The notes beneath the pieces are model-generated. The model had not been told where the DNA came from. It worked only from the letters and a program-made list of their open reading frames with translations, and did no database searches. Below are positions 52,765 to 61,264 of a stretch of DNA of 64,000 nucleotides, in pieces. The DNA is taken from the NCBI GenBank assembly GCA_016125275.1, contig WGMB01000002.1:627231-691230 (forward strand), given 5' to 3'. Source of the stretch: Acidobacteriota bacterium (GTDB lineage: Bacteria > Acidobacteriota > Terriglobia > Bryobacterales > UBA6623). The stretch's first letter is position 1. Each line of letters begins with the position of its first letter. The translations under genes and the position numbers were made by a program.

Positions 52765-55566
52765 TCAGTCCACGTAAATGAACTCGTTCGACGCCATCAG
52801 AATGCGACAGAAACTCTCCCAGGCGTCGAGCTGGTCGATGTCGCCAAATTGCTTGTTCACCGCCGCCACGTAGGTCAGCCCGCGGTCGATCTCCTCGGCG
52901 TCGGGCGCGCGGTTCAGCGTCCGCAGGTAGGCGGTCCGGACGCGAGCGTCCTCGTCGTCCTGCTTCAGCAGTTGCCCGGCCAGACCGCGGGCGCGCTCGG
53001 CCACGAACTGCGAGTTCATCAGGAACAGCGCCTGCGGAGCCACGTTCGTCTCCGGCCGCTTGCCTTGCGGCGTGGCCGCGTCGCCAAAGTCATACAGGTT
53101 CAGCAGAGCCGGCAGGTTCGCGCGCCGCAACGGCAGATACACCGTCCGGCGGATCTGCTCGTCGGGGTTGATCGAGAGCCGGTCGTTCGAGTTCTCGCCG
53201 TCGGTCCCGAAGCCTTCCTGCATCGTGCCGCCCATCGTAAAGTCGATCGAGCCGTCGGCGGCCAGCAAGCCGTCGCGCAGCTCCTCCACGTCCAGGCGGC
53301 GACGGTTGAAGCGGCTCAGCAGCCGGTTCTCCGGGTCGCCCTCGGCGCTGGCGTCGCTGATCGCGCTCGACATCTGGTAGGCCGAGCTCAGCAGGATGCG
53401 CTTGTGCAGCTTCTTGATCGACCAGCCGTCCTCCACGAAGCGCTTCGTCAGCCAGTCCAGCAGCTCCGGGTGCGTCGGAGCCTCACCCATGCGCCCGAAG
53501 TTGTCCGGCGTCCGCACGATCCCGGCGTCGAAGTGTCCCTGCCAGATGCGGTTCACGATCACCCGCGCCGTCAGCGGATTGCGCTCCGAGGCGATCCAGT
53601 TCGCCAGCGCCTCGCGCCCGCTGCCGCCCGTACGGACGGGCGTCTGGTCCAGGCCTTCGAGAATCGCCGGAAAGACCTTCGGGGCGGACTCGCCCTTGGA
53701 CGAGTAGTCGCCGCGAATGAACACGTGCTGCTCGATCTGCTCGTCAGCCGGCTTGTCCTCCACGCCGCAGGCGCGGGCGGGCTCCGGCATGGCGCGCGCC
53801 TCCAGGTCCTTCACCTTGGCTTCGAGCGCCGCGATCCGCTGCTGGGTCTCCGGTTGGAGAATGCCGGCCAGCTCTTCCTTGTCGTTGAACACCAGCGGGC
53901 CGGAGCCGGCCACGTACGCCTCGAAGAAGAAGCGGTTCTGGCCGGGCTCGAAGCGAGGCTTGGCCGGAATGCCCATGGTGATCTCTTCCGCCGGCCGGTT
54001 CACCTGCTTGCGCCAGCTCTCGAGCTTCTTCGTCCAGCCCTCCAGCTCGGTCTGGAAGCTCTCGGCGAACTGCGCCGCCACGGCGGCCCGCTCGTCCTTC
54101 GAGGCCTTGTCCCAGGCCGCCAGGTGAGCGCGGACCTCGGCTGTCGGCCGCAGATACTTCACCCAGCGCTCGAGCAAGGCTTGGTCGAGACCGTGCGCCC
54201 CGGCGGCGGCCTCGGCGGTCGAGCCGTCCTCGTAGACCTCTCTCGCCGCCAGCATGTACTCGGCCACCTGCGCCGCGTACGGCGCCACGTACTGCTCCAC
54301 CTCGATCTCCGGCACGCTCTCGAGCTCGAACTTCGCCCGCCGGATCTCTTCCTGCTGCCCCTCGTAGTCGGCCCACTTCTCGGCTTCCACCAGCGGAATG
54401 AACAGCAGCTTCGAGACGTGCGTGGACGGGTCTCGGAAGCTCCGCGTGTTCGCGAAGAAGCCGATCATCGAGTAGTAGTCGCGGGTCAGGATCGGGTCGA
54501 ACTTGTGGTCGTGGCAGCGGGCGCACGACATCGTCAGCCCCAGAAAGGCTTTCGACACCACGTCCACCTGTTCGTCGTAGACGTCGTAGAGCATCTTCTG
54601 CTTGTCCTGCTGCGCCACGGCCTTGGGGCCCAGCGCCAGCAGGCCGGTGGCGACGATGCCGCGCTGGTTGATCTTCGCGCCGTCGGCCGCCGGCAGCAGG
54701 TCTCCGGCGATCTGCTCCCGCACGAACTGGTCGAACGGCATGTCGTCGTTGAAGGCCTCGATCACGTAGTCCCGGTAGCGCCAGGCGTAGGGATAGCGGT
54801 GGTCCTCGTCGTTGCCGGTGGAGTCGGCGTAGCGCACCACGTCCAGCCAGTGGCGTCCCCAGCGCTCGCCGTAGCGCGGCGAGGCCAGCAGCCGGTCGAC
54901 CACCTTGGCAAAAGCCTGCGGCGAATCGTCGGCCAGGAACGCCTCGATCTCCTCGCGCGTGGGCGGCAGCCCGGTCAGGTCAAAGCTCACGCGCCGCAGC
55001 AGCGCCGCCTTCGACGCCGGCGCCGCCGGCTCCAAGCCCTTCTCCTCGAGCTTCGCCAGCACGAAGCGGTCGATCGGCGACTGCACCCAGGCGGCGTTCT
55101 CGACGGCCGGCGGCTCCGGATCGGCCACCGGCTGGAAGGCCCAATACTGTTGCTGCTCGGCGGTAAAGCGGACCTTTTCGGCCTTCTTCTCGATCGCCGC
55201 CACCTTCTCGGCGCCCGGCCACGGCGCGCCGCGGTCCACCCACTCGCTCAGCGCGGCGATCTCCTCGTCGGAGAGCTTCGCCATCGGCGGCATCTTGAGC
55301 TTTTCGTCGTAGCTGACGACCTTCAGCAACGCGCTCTCGGCCGGCTTTTCGAGGTTGACGATCGGCCCGCTCGCACCGCCACGCACGAAGCCCTCGGCCG
55401 ACGACAAGTCCAGCCCCGCCGTCTGGAGTTGCGCTCCATGGCACATCTGGCACTTGGCCGCGAAGATCGGCCGCACGCTCTTCTCAAAGAAGTCCGCGTC
55501 CTCCGGCGAGGGCGCGGCCACGGCGGCGGAAGCGGCGGCGAGCAACAGTAGGGCAAGGTAGCGCAT
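52765..55566 (-). CDS. PSD1/DUF1549-DUF1553 planctomycete-type cytochrome c protein
   Basis: 933-aa exported protein. Signal peptide RYLALLLLAAASAAVAAPS. N-terminal cytochrome domain with CQMCH (C39, C42, H43). DUF1549 is seen in SPIDRFVLAKLEEKGLEPAA and the second CxxCH in LTMSCARCHDHKFDPILTRD. The C-terminal DUF1553 is seen in NPLTARVIVNRIWQGHFDAG and the final LDAWESFCRILMASNEFIYV. The ATG at 55566 is preferred over one 45 nt earlier because it starts the signal peptide. First gene of the five-gene unit with DUF1501. Redox role unknown. Confidence 0.93.
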   Translation of the reverse strand: MRYLALLLLAAASAAVAAPSPEDADFFEKSVRPIFAAKCQMCHGAQLQTAGLDLSSAEGFVRGGASGPIVNLEKPAESALLKVVSYDEKLKMPPMAKLSDEEIAALSEWVDRGAPWPGAEKVAAIEKKAEKVRFTAEQQQYWAFQPVADPEPPAVENAAWVQSPIDRFVLAKLEEKGLEPAAPASKAALLRRVSFDLTGLPPTREEIEAFLADDSPQAFAKVVDRLLASPRYGERWGRHWLDVVRYADSTGNDEDHRYPYAWRYRDYVIEAFNDDMPFDQFVREQIAGDLLPAADGAKINQRGIVATGLLALGPKAVAQQDKQKMLYDVYDEQVDVVSKAFLGLTMSCARCHDHKFDPILTRDYYSMIGFFANTRSFRDPSTHVSKLLFIPLVEAEKWADYEGQQEEIRRAKFELESVPEIEVEQYVAPYAAQVAEYMLAAREVYEDGSTAEAAAGAHGLDQALLERWVKYLRPTAEVRAHLAAWDKASKDERAAVAAQFAESFQTELEGWTKKLESWRKQVNRPAEEITMGIPAKPRFEPGQNRFFFEAYVAGSGPLVFNDKEELAGILQPETQQRIAALEAKVKDLEARAMPEPARACGVEDKPADEQIEQHVFIRGDYSSKGESAPKVFPAILEGLDQTPVRTGGSGREALANWIASERNPLTARVIVNRIWQGHFDAGIVRTPDNFGRMGEAPTHPELLDWLTKRFVEDGWSIKKLHKRILLSSAYQMSSAISDASAEGDPENRLLSRFNRRRLDVEELRDGLLAADGSIDFTMGGTMQEGFGTDGENSNDRLSINPDEQIRRTVYLPLRRANLPALLNLYDFGDAATPQGKRPETNVAPQALFLMNSQFVAERARGLAGQLLKQDDEDARVRTAYLRTLNRAPDAEEIDRGLTYVAAVNKQFGDIDQLDAWESFCRILMASNEFIYVD

Positions 55567-55656
55567 GGCGGATGGTCGGCCCGCATTATAGCGCCTGTTA
55601 ACGTTAAACACAAAGAGGCCCCGGCGAGTCTTTCGAGGCTCCCTGCCGCCGCCCGC

Positions 55657-56922
55657 TCAGTCCGCGATCGCCTGGTAGGCCAGCTCCTTGTAGATCTGCC
55701 CGAAGCGTCCGCCGCCGGGCCGAATCTGGATCATGTAGACCCCGATGAGCTCCTCTTGCGGGTCGATCCAGAACTTCGTGCCGGCCGCTCCGCCCCAGTT
55801 GTATTCGCCCACGGACGCCGCCGAGCCGCTCGCCGCCGGGTCGACGTGGACGGCCACGCCCAGCCCGAAACCGTACCCGGTCGAAGCCGCCCGCCCCGGG
55901 TCCACGCCCGCCAGGTGGTCCCGCGTCATCAGCTCCACCGTCTTGCGGCTCAGCAGCCGCCGGCCGTCGAGCTCGCCGCCGTTGAGCAGCATCTGGCAGA
56001 AGCGGAAGTAGTCCATCGCGGTGGAGACCAACCCGCCGCCGCCCGACTTCCAAGCCGGCGGCGTCAGGTAACGCGTCGACCACTCCGGGTCCGCCACGCT
56101 CAACTTGTCGTCGTCGAGCCCGTACATCTGGGCGAAGCGTCCCTGGTCGGCCTTGGGTACGGAGAACCCTGTGTCGGCCATGCCCAGCGGCTCGAAGATC
56201 CGCTCCCGCAGAAACACGTCGAAGGGCTTGCCCGAGAGCACCTCCACCAGCCGGCCCTGCACGTCCACGGCGATGCTGTAGTGCCACTTCTCGCCCGGCT
56301 GGTAGAGCAAGGGCAGCTTGGCGAGGCGGTCGATCATGGTCTTCAGCGTCGCGTTGGCGTCCAGCACCTTGGCCTCCTGGTACATCACGTCCACCGGCGT
56401 AGCGACGGTATTGCCGTAGGCGAACCCCGCGGTGTGCCGCATCAGGTCCTGGATGGTGATCTCCCGGTTCGCCCCGGCCCGGTTCATGTGCTTGGGGTCG
56501 CCGGGGTAGAAGACGTTCATCTCGGCGACGGTTCGGCCTTTCAACTCCGGGATGTAGCGGGAGACCGGATCGGTCAGCCGGTACTTGCCCTCCTCGTGCA
56601 GCATCAGCAAGGCGGCCGTGGTGATCGGCTTGGACATCGAGTAGATCCGGAAGATGGTGTCCGGCGCCATCGCCAAGCCCTTCTCCTTGTCAGCTTGCCC
56701 GACGGTCTCGAAGTAGGCCACCTTGCCGTGGCGCGCCACCAGCCCGAGCGCGCCGGGCAGCCGGCCGGCCTCCACGTCGGCGCGCATCTCCGCCGTCGCC
56801 CGTTCGAGGCGGGCGCTGGACAGGCCAACCTCCTCGGGCCGCGTGGAAGCCGCCACCGGGTGACGCGCATCGGCGGCGAGCAGTGCCGCCGGCAGTAGGA
56901 GCAGGAGCAGGGTTTGGCGCAT
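55657..56922 (-). CDS. Secreted beta-lactamase-family serine hydrolase
   Basis: 421-aa protein with a signal peptide (RQTLLLLLLPAALLAADAR). The catalytic SxxK is in IFRIYSMSKPITTAAL, and the Tyr of the second motif in WHYSIAVDVQGRLVEVLSG. The third motif, usually KTG or HxG, is seen as WGGAAGTKFWID. This pattern is that of class C-like esterases (EstB type) rather than true beta-lactamases. It may act on peptides or esters in the periplasm. Divergent from the glutamate-receptor-like channel with a 71-nt gap. Confidence 0.9.
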   Translation of the reverse strand: MRQTLLLLLLPAALLAADARHPVAASTRPEEVGLSSARLERATAEMRADVEAGRLPGALGLVARHGKVAYFETVGQADKEKGLAMAPDTIFRIYSMSKPITTAALLMLHEEGKYRLTDPVSRYIPELKGRTVAEMNVFYPGDPKHMNRAGANREITIQDLMRHTAGFAYGNTVATPVDVMYQEAKVLDANATLKTMIDRLAKLPLLYQPGEKWHYSIAVDVQGRLVEVLSGKPFDVFLRERIFEPLGMADTGFSVPKADQGRFAQMYGLDDDKLSVADPEWSTRYLTPPAWKSGGGGLVSTAMDYFRFCQMLLNGGELDGRRLLSRKTVELMTRDHLAGVDPGRAASTGYGFGLGVAVHVDPAASGSAASVGEYNWGGAAGTKFWIDPQEELIGVYMIQIRPGGGRFGQIYKELAYQAIAD

Positions 56923-56993
56923 GTCGCCGCGTATGTTACCCCAGTCCGCGCCGCGGCGAAAGCCCCCGCGTCGCGTCCAGGTTTCGCGAAGGT

Positions 56994-58103
56994 ATGTTAC
57001 GGTTGAACCGCGAACGGATGCTTTCGCGTCTCACGCTCCTGCTCGCGGCCCTCGCCGTCTTGTCGCCCGGCCAGTCCGGGCCGGAACGCGCGCCCTCCGA
57101 GCCCATCAAAGTCGGCGTCATGCCGACGCCCCCTTTCGTCATCAAGGACTCTGCGGGAAAGCTCAGCGGCATTAGCGTGGAGCTGTGGGAGCTCATCGCC
57201 GCCGACCTCGGCGTGGAATACGAGCTCGAGGAGCGCCCGTACGACGTACAGGGACTGCTCAGCGCCGTGGCCGAAGGAGAGGTCGACGTCGGCGTCGCCG
57301 CCTTTACCATCACGGCCGCCCGCGAGGAGAAGGTCGACTTCTCCCACTCCTATTTCGAGACCGGCCTCGGCATCGCGGCGCAGCGGGCCGGCAGCGGCGA
57401 CGTGCTGGCCACGCTGTGGAGCTTTCTGCGGCAGTTCTCCGGCCCCCTGCTGACGCTGGTGGGCGTGCTATTGGCGGTGGGAGCGCTGATCTGGGGACTG
57501 GAGCGGCGTTCCAACCCGGACCAGTTCCACCACAGCGCCGCCCGCGGTTTGGCGGACGGGCTGTGGTGGTCAGCGGTCACGATGACGACCGTCGGCTACG
57601 GCGACAAGTCGCCGCAGACCTTCCTGGGCCGCCTGGTGGGCTTGGTGTGGATGTTCGCCAGCCTATTCCTGATCTCGTTCTTCACGGCGCTGCTGGCTTC
57701 GTCGTTCACGGCGGTGCAGCTCACGCCCCGGATTCAGAGCCCCGAGGAGCTGTCTCGGGCGCGGGTCGGCGTGGTGGCCAACGCCAGCGGCCAGCAGGAA
57801 CTCGACCGCCGAGGCATCCGGGCCTTTGCCTATCCCGACCTGGCGCAGGCCTGCCAGGCGCTGCTGCGGGGCGAGCTCGACGCCGTCGTGCATGACGCCG
57901 CCATCCTGCAATATCTGATTCAGGAGAACCGCTGGACGACGCTGGTGGTACTGCCGGAAACCCTCGACGCCCAGAGCTACGGTCTGGCGCTGCCCAGCGG
58001 GAGCCCCTTGCGTGAGCCGGTCGACCGGGCCCTGCTGCGCGCCATTCACAGCGACGCATGGCGGGAGACGTTGCTCCGCTACCTCGGCGACTCGTCGCGC
58101 TGA
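56994..58103 (+). CDS. GluR0-like ligand-gated potassium channel
   Basis: 369-aa protein with the layout of bacterial ionotropic glutamate receptors. A signal segment (~12-28) is followed by half a periplasmic solute-binding domain (IKVGVMPTPPFVIKDSAGKL, TITAAREEKVDFSHSYFETG with ligand Arg110). Then comes TM1 (~149-168), a re-entrant pore loop with the K+ filter TVGYGD at 199-204 (WWSAVTMTTVGYGDKSP) and TM2 (~212-236). The second half of the binding domain follows (ELDAVVHDAAILQYLIQENR, ligand Asp301). The ATG at 57018 is an alternative start. Binding of an amino acid would open a K+ pore; the ligand is unknown. Confidence 0.93.
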   Translation: MLRLNRERMLSRLTLLLAALAVLSPGQSGPERAPSEPIKVGVMPTPPFVIKDSAGKLSGISVELWELIAADLGVEYELEERPYDVQGLLSAVAEGEVDVGVAAFTITAAREEKVDFSHSYFETGLGIAAQRAGSGDVLATLWSFLRQFSGPLLTLVGVLLAVGALIWGLERRSNPDQFHHSAARGLADGLWWSAVTMTTVGYGDKSPQTFLGRLVGLVWMFASLFLISFFTALLASSFTAVQLTPRIQSPEELSRARVGVVANASGQQELDRRGIRAFAYPDLAQACQALLRGELDAVVHDAAILQYLIQENRWTTLVVLPETLDAQSYGLALPSGSPLREPVDRALLRAIHSDAWRETLLRYLGDSSR

Positions 58104-58110
58104 GCCGGGC

Positions 58111-58641
58111 TCAGAACCCTTCCAGCACGGCCGACACGACCGTCCGCGCCAGAGACTGGCTGGAGCGCTGCAGCGCCGCCTGCCGCTCTTCGAAGTAGGC
58201 TTCCGGGTCGATCGACACCTCGTAGCGCTCGCGGTGCTCGAGGTTGGGGTTCTGGTAGATCGGCTGACCCGTGTGGCGGTCCCACAGCGTCACGTGCAGC
58301 CGCGTGAGGGTCGCCACGGTGGAGGCGCGGCCGGAGCGCGGGTCGAAGTTCTGCGGAAAGGCCAGAAAGCCGACCACCGAGCCGCGCAGCACGGCGTCGG
58401 CATCCTCTTCCCGGTTGACCACGGCGTAGCGCGTGCGGCTGATCAGCTCGCGCTTCACCGCCTGGGTCACGTACTGCTCGATCTTGTACTCGGTGGTCCC
58501 ATTCTCGAAGGCCGGCACGGCGATCGAGCGGATCTCGTCCGGGATCATGTCCGCCTTGCCGGCGACATGATAGCCACAACCGACGGCGGCCAGCGGAGAG
58601 GCCAGCAGCGCGCCCATCGCCCCTCGCCTGGTGAGCCTCAT
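58111..58641 (-). CDS. lptE: LptE-like LPS assembly lipoprotein
   Basis: 176-aa lipoprotein; signal TRRGAMGALLASPLAAVGC with lipidated C22, followed directly by GYHVAGKADMIP, the CGYHxxG start typical of LptE/RlpB proteins. The rest matches: IRSIAVPAFENGTTEYKIEQ, VLRGSVVGFLAFPQNFDP and a Tyr-rich segment. LptE plugs the LptD translocon that inserts lipopolysaccharide into the outer membrane. It overlaps pssA by ATGA and is the third gene of an envelope operon. The assignment indicates a lipopolysaccharide-bearing outer membrane. Confidence 0.8.
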   Translation of the reverse strand: MRLTRRGAMGALLASPLAAVGCGYHVAGKADMIPDEIRSIAVPAFENGTTEYKIEQYVTQAVKRELISRTRYAVVNREEDADAVLRGSVVGFLAFPQNFDPRSGRASTVATLTRLHVTLWDRHTGQPIYQNPNLEHRERYEVSIDPEAYFEERQAALQRSSQSLARTVVSAVLEGF

Positions 58642-59543
58642 ATCCCCTGCTGGGCTTGATGGCCCTGCTGCTCGGCCTCTTCGGCCAGCTCCGCCCGCTC
58701 GATGGCGTCGAGCACGGACTGCTTGTCGCGCTTGAACCACCATGCGCAGCGGTTGAACAGCCCGCTGAGCATATACAGCCCGGCCATCGCCAGCAGCACC
58801 GGCTGCGAGAAGTTCCAGATCAGATAGATCATCGCGCCCAGAAAGACCAGGTTCAGCACCGGGCTGGCGGTGGGCGAGAGGTTCTTGAAGCTCGAGAAGC
58901 GCCAGGTGGAGACCATCAGAAAGGCCAGCAGGCCGATCAGGCCCAGCCACAGCACGCCGGCCGGCCACCAATTCTCAATCGGCTGGCCGCCGCGCGCATG
59001 CACGATCGACGCCAGCACGCCGGCGGCGGCCGGAATCGGCATCCCCACGAAGTAGCGCTTGCCGGGCCGGCCAGGATTCTTGGGACGAGGGTTGCGCTGA
59101 ACGTTGAAGCGCGCCAGCCGGGCGGCTCCGCACAGCAGGAACAGGAACGACAGCAGGTAGCCCAGCCCGGGCAGGTAAGGCGCCAGCCATAGGTTCGGCT
59201 GCATCTCCGGCGCGCGGATGCCCCAGGCGAAGGCCAGCGTCGCCGGCGCCGCGCCGAAGGTGATGCAGTCGGCCAGCGAGTCGATCTCGCGGCCGAAGTC
59301 GCTGACCGCGCCGGTCGCCCGCGCCACCCGCCCGTCGAGCCCGTCGGTGAACACGGCCAGCCCGACGGCGATGGCGGCGTGATCGTAGAGCCGCGCGGCG
59401 GCCTCGGCGGCCTCCGGCGGCAGCGAGATCGCCTGCACCGTCTTCATCAGCGTGTAGTAGCCGCAGAAGAGGGTTCCGGCGGTGAACAGGGCCGGCAGGG
59501 CGTAGGGCGGGCTGTCGCCCCGCGGAAAGCGCCTAGGACGCAT
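58638..59543 (-). CDS. pssA: CDP-diacylglycerol-serine O-phosphatidyltransferase
   Basis: 301-aa integral membrane enzyme that makes phosphatidylserine from CDP-diacylglycerol and serine. The CDP-alcohol phosphotransferase motif DGLDGRVARATGAVSDFG (Asp67, Asp70, then Gly84, Asp88, Asp92 in REIDSLAD) is complete. About seven membrane segments. It is the type II (Bacillus-like) enzyme. Its start overlaps psd by 11 nt and its stop overlaps lptE. Confidence 0.93.
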   Translation of the reverse strand: MRPRRFPRGDSPPYALPALFTAGTLFCGYYTLMKTVQAISLPPEAAEAAARLYDHAAIAVGLAVFTDGLDGRVARATGAVSDFGREIDSLADCITFGAAPATLAFAWGIRAPEMQPNLWLAPYLPGLGYLLSFLFLLCGAARLARFNVQRNPRPKNPGRPGKRYFVGMPIPAAAGVLASIVHARGGQPIENWWPAGVLWLGLIGLLAFLMVSTWRFSSFKNLSPTASPVLNLVFLGAMIYLIWNFSQPVLLAMAGLYMLSGLFNRCAWWFKRDKQSVLDAIERAELAEEAEQQGHQAQQGI

Positions 59544-60156
59544 GGTTCGCCTCGCGACGTTTCGCCAAGACCGTTTCGCCCGCCGCCACGGGATCGCCCT
59601 TGGCGACCTCGAGCCGCCATTCCGGCCCGAAACGGACGTCCATTCTCGAGCCGAACTTGATCAAACCGATCCTTTCTCCCTTCGCCACCGAGTCGCCGAC
59701 CTTTTTGTAACACACGATGCGGCGCGCAATAAGCCCGGCGATCTGCTTGACCTCCAGCGACCCGCCGCCGTCTGTCGGGCGGATCACAAAGGTGTTCTGC
59801 TCGTTGTTCTCCGAGGCCGTCTCGCGGTGCGCCATCTCGAACGAGCCCTGCTGGTACTCGATCGACTCGATGCGCCCGGCGATGGGCGAGCGGTTCACAT
59901 GGACGTTGAAGATATTGAGGAAGACGCTAACGCGAAAGCCGCCGTCCTCATAGTTGCGGATCAGGCTCACGACGCCGTCGGCGGGAGAGACCGCCACGGG
60001 CCCGCTCGGGGCTGTGCGTTCCGGGTCGCGAAAGAAGTAGAAGCAGAAGGCGCTCAGGACAAAGAGCGGCAAGCTCCACCAAGCGTTGAGAACGAAAGCG
60101 ATGGCGAGGGCGGCTAGGAGAAAGCCGGCGCCGTAGTAGATCCCGTCCTTGACCAT
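59533..60156 (-). CDS. psd: Phosphatidylserine decarboxylase
   Basis: 207-aa membrane-associated enzyme that converts phosphatidylserine to phosphatidylethanolamine. Short PSD form: N-terminal membrane segments ~10-40, FFRDPERTAPSG, FLNIFNVHVNRSPIAGRIES with the catalytic His, ENNEQNTFVIRP, and the self-cleavage site FGS at 168-170 (LIKFGSRMDV), which gives the pyruvoyl cofactor. The ATG at 60156 starts the typical membrane lead. First gene of psd-pssA-lptE. Confidence 0.93.
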   Translation of the reverse strand: MVKDGIYYGAGFLLAALAIAFVLNAWWSLPLFVLSAFCFYFFRDPERTAPSGPVAVSPADGVVSLIRNYEDGGFRVSVFLNIFNVHVNRSPIAGRIESIEYQQGSFEMAHRETASENNEQNTFVIRPTDGGGSLEVKQIAGLIARRIVCYKKVGDSVAKGERIGLIKFGSRMDVRFGPEWRLEVAKGDPVAAGETVLAKRREANHAS

Positions 60157-60223
60157 CCTCAACGACTGACAGTTGCCAGTATAGCAGCGGCTCGCCGCCG
60201 GGCAGGGACCGCCCGGATGAGGC

Positions 60224-60256
60224 AGCGGCGTCCGCCGAAAAGGGCCGGACGCCGCT
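60224..60256. terminator. 11-bp hairpin between the YdcH-like gene and psd
   Basis: AGCGGCGTCCG and CGGACGCCGCT pair perfectly around an 11-nt loop, in the 139-nt gap downstream of the YdcH-like stop on the minus strand. No T-tract follows. It probably separates the YdcH gene from the psd operon. Confidence 0.55.
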
Positions 60257-60295
60257 AGCAATCAGACTGCAACTGCGGGTGGAGTGTCGAGTCCG

Positions 60296-60529
60296 TCAGT
60301 GGACCGCGGTCGAGTACTCGTCGACCAGGTGCTCCATCTGATCCTTCAGATGCAGCTTCATCTTCTTGAGACGATGCTCCTCTTCTTGCTCCTCCGGCGA
60401 AAGGAAGCGGCGACTGCCCAGCTCTTCGATCCTGCGATCGTAGTCGGAATGCTGTGCAGCGAGGTTGCGAAACTCCTCGTTCTGCTGCATCAGCTGCGCG
60501 CGCGCCTCTTCCGTGGCGACTCTATCCAT
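60296..60529 (-). CDS. YdcH/DUF465 family small protein
   Basis: 77-aa helical protein. It shows the family's hallmark HRLKKMKLHLKDQMEHL and the preceding HSDYDRRIEEL. DUF465 proteins are short alpha-helical hairpins of unknown function, often near envelope or central-metabolism genes. Single gene with a hairpin downstream. Confidence 0.85.
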   Translation of the reverse strand: MDRVATEEARAQLMQQNEEFRNLAAQHSDYDRRIEELGSRRFLSPEEQEEEHRLKKMKLHLKDQMEHLVDEYSTAVH

Positions 60530-60691
60530 AGTTCATCGTCCTCCGTTGTTGTTTGGTTTGCGTGGACCCGGGCCGAGGATGGCGGCCCGCATCAGGAACA
60601 CAAGGGGAACCGGCAGCTCGTAGAAGGTGCGCTGTTCGTGGGATTGCGCTAACCACCGGCACGTCTACCCTAACACCGTTACTGACGCATT

Positions 60692-61159
60692 TCAATCCCT
60701 CTTCGGTTGCATTTTGGCCGGCTTTAACGTGCGCCGCATTACGATCGCATCCTCCACCGGAGAGTGGTAGTACGCCCGCCTGGAGCCCACTGGGGTAAAG
60801 CCCCGACCCCGATACAGGGCAATCGCGGAATCGTTGGATACGCGGACTTCGAGAAAGATTTCCCCGGGATGGGCCGCGAAAAGGGCCTCCAGCAAAGCGG
60901 CGCCCACGCCTTGCCGCCGGCGGGGGGGATCGACGGCCAAATCCAGGATCTCCGCCTCGTCGGCGTCGGCCGCCTGCACCAGCAGAAAGCCCAGAATCCC
61001 GGCCGCGTCGGAGGGCGTCGCGACCCACGCGCGGGCGGCGCCCGGCGCGGCCAGCAGCTCCCGCCAAGCGGCCTCGCTCCAGCCGGCGCTTTCGGGCGAG
61101 GCGGCCTGAATCCGCAGGATCTCGGCCAGGTCGTCCGGCGCTGCTGCGCGAATCTTCAA
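60692..61159 (-). CDS. rimI: RimI-like GNAT N-acetyltransferase
   Basis: 155-aa GNAT acetyltransferase. No ATG is available; the TTG at 61159 gives the expected start KIRAAAPDDLAEILRIQAAS. Motif A is ILDLAVDPPRRRQGVGAALL, the acetyl-CoA loop. FLEVRVSNDSAIALYRGRGF and RRAYYHSPVEDAIVMRRTL match the RimI family, which acetylates the N-terminus of ribosomal protein S18. It is divergent from the kinase gene with a 105-nt gap. Confidence 0.85.
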   Translation of the reverse strand: MKIRAAAPDDLAEILRIQAASPESAGWSEAAWRELLAAPGAARAWVATPSDAAGILGFLLVQAADADEAEILDLAVDPPRRRQGVGAALLEALFAAHPGEIFLEVRVSNDSAIALYRGRGFTPVGSRRAYYHSPVEDAIVMRRTLKPAKMQPKRD

Positions 61160-61264
61160 GCGCTCGTTATAGCGCACGCGAGCGAAACGTGGGCGGCAGT
61201 ACAATAGGAGCGCGGCGAGTCGGCGTAGGCGGACGCGTCGACCGCTCTTCCCTTGGCGATCTCC

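Noticed and set aside
50980-55551. A 1523-codon plus-strand reading frame
   Set aside because: It is the antisense shadow of the DUF1501 and DUF1549/DUF1553 genes, His/Arg/Gln-rich with no domain; the minus-strand products have clear families and signal peptides.
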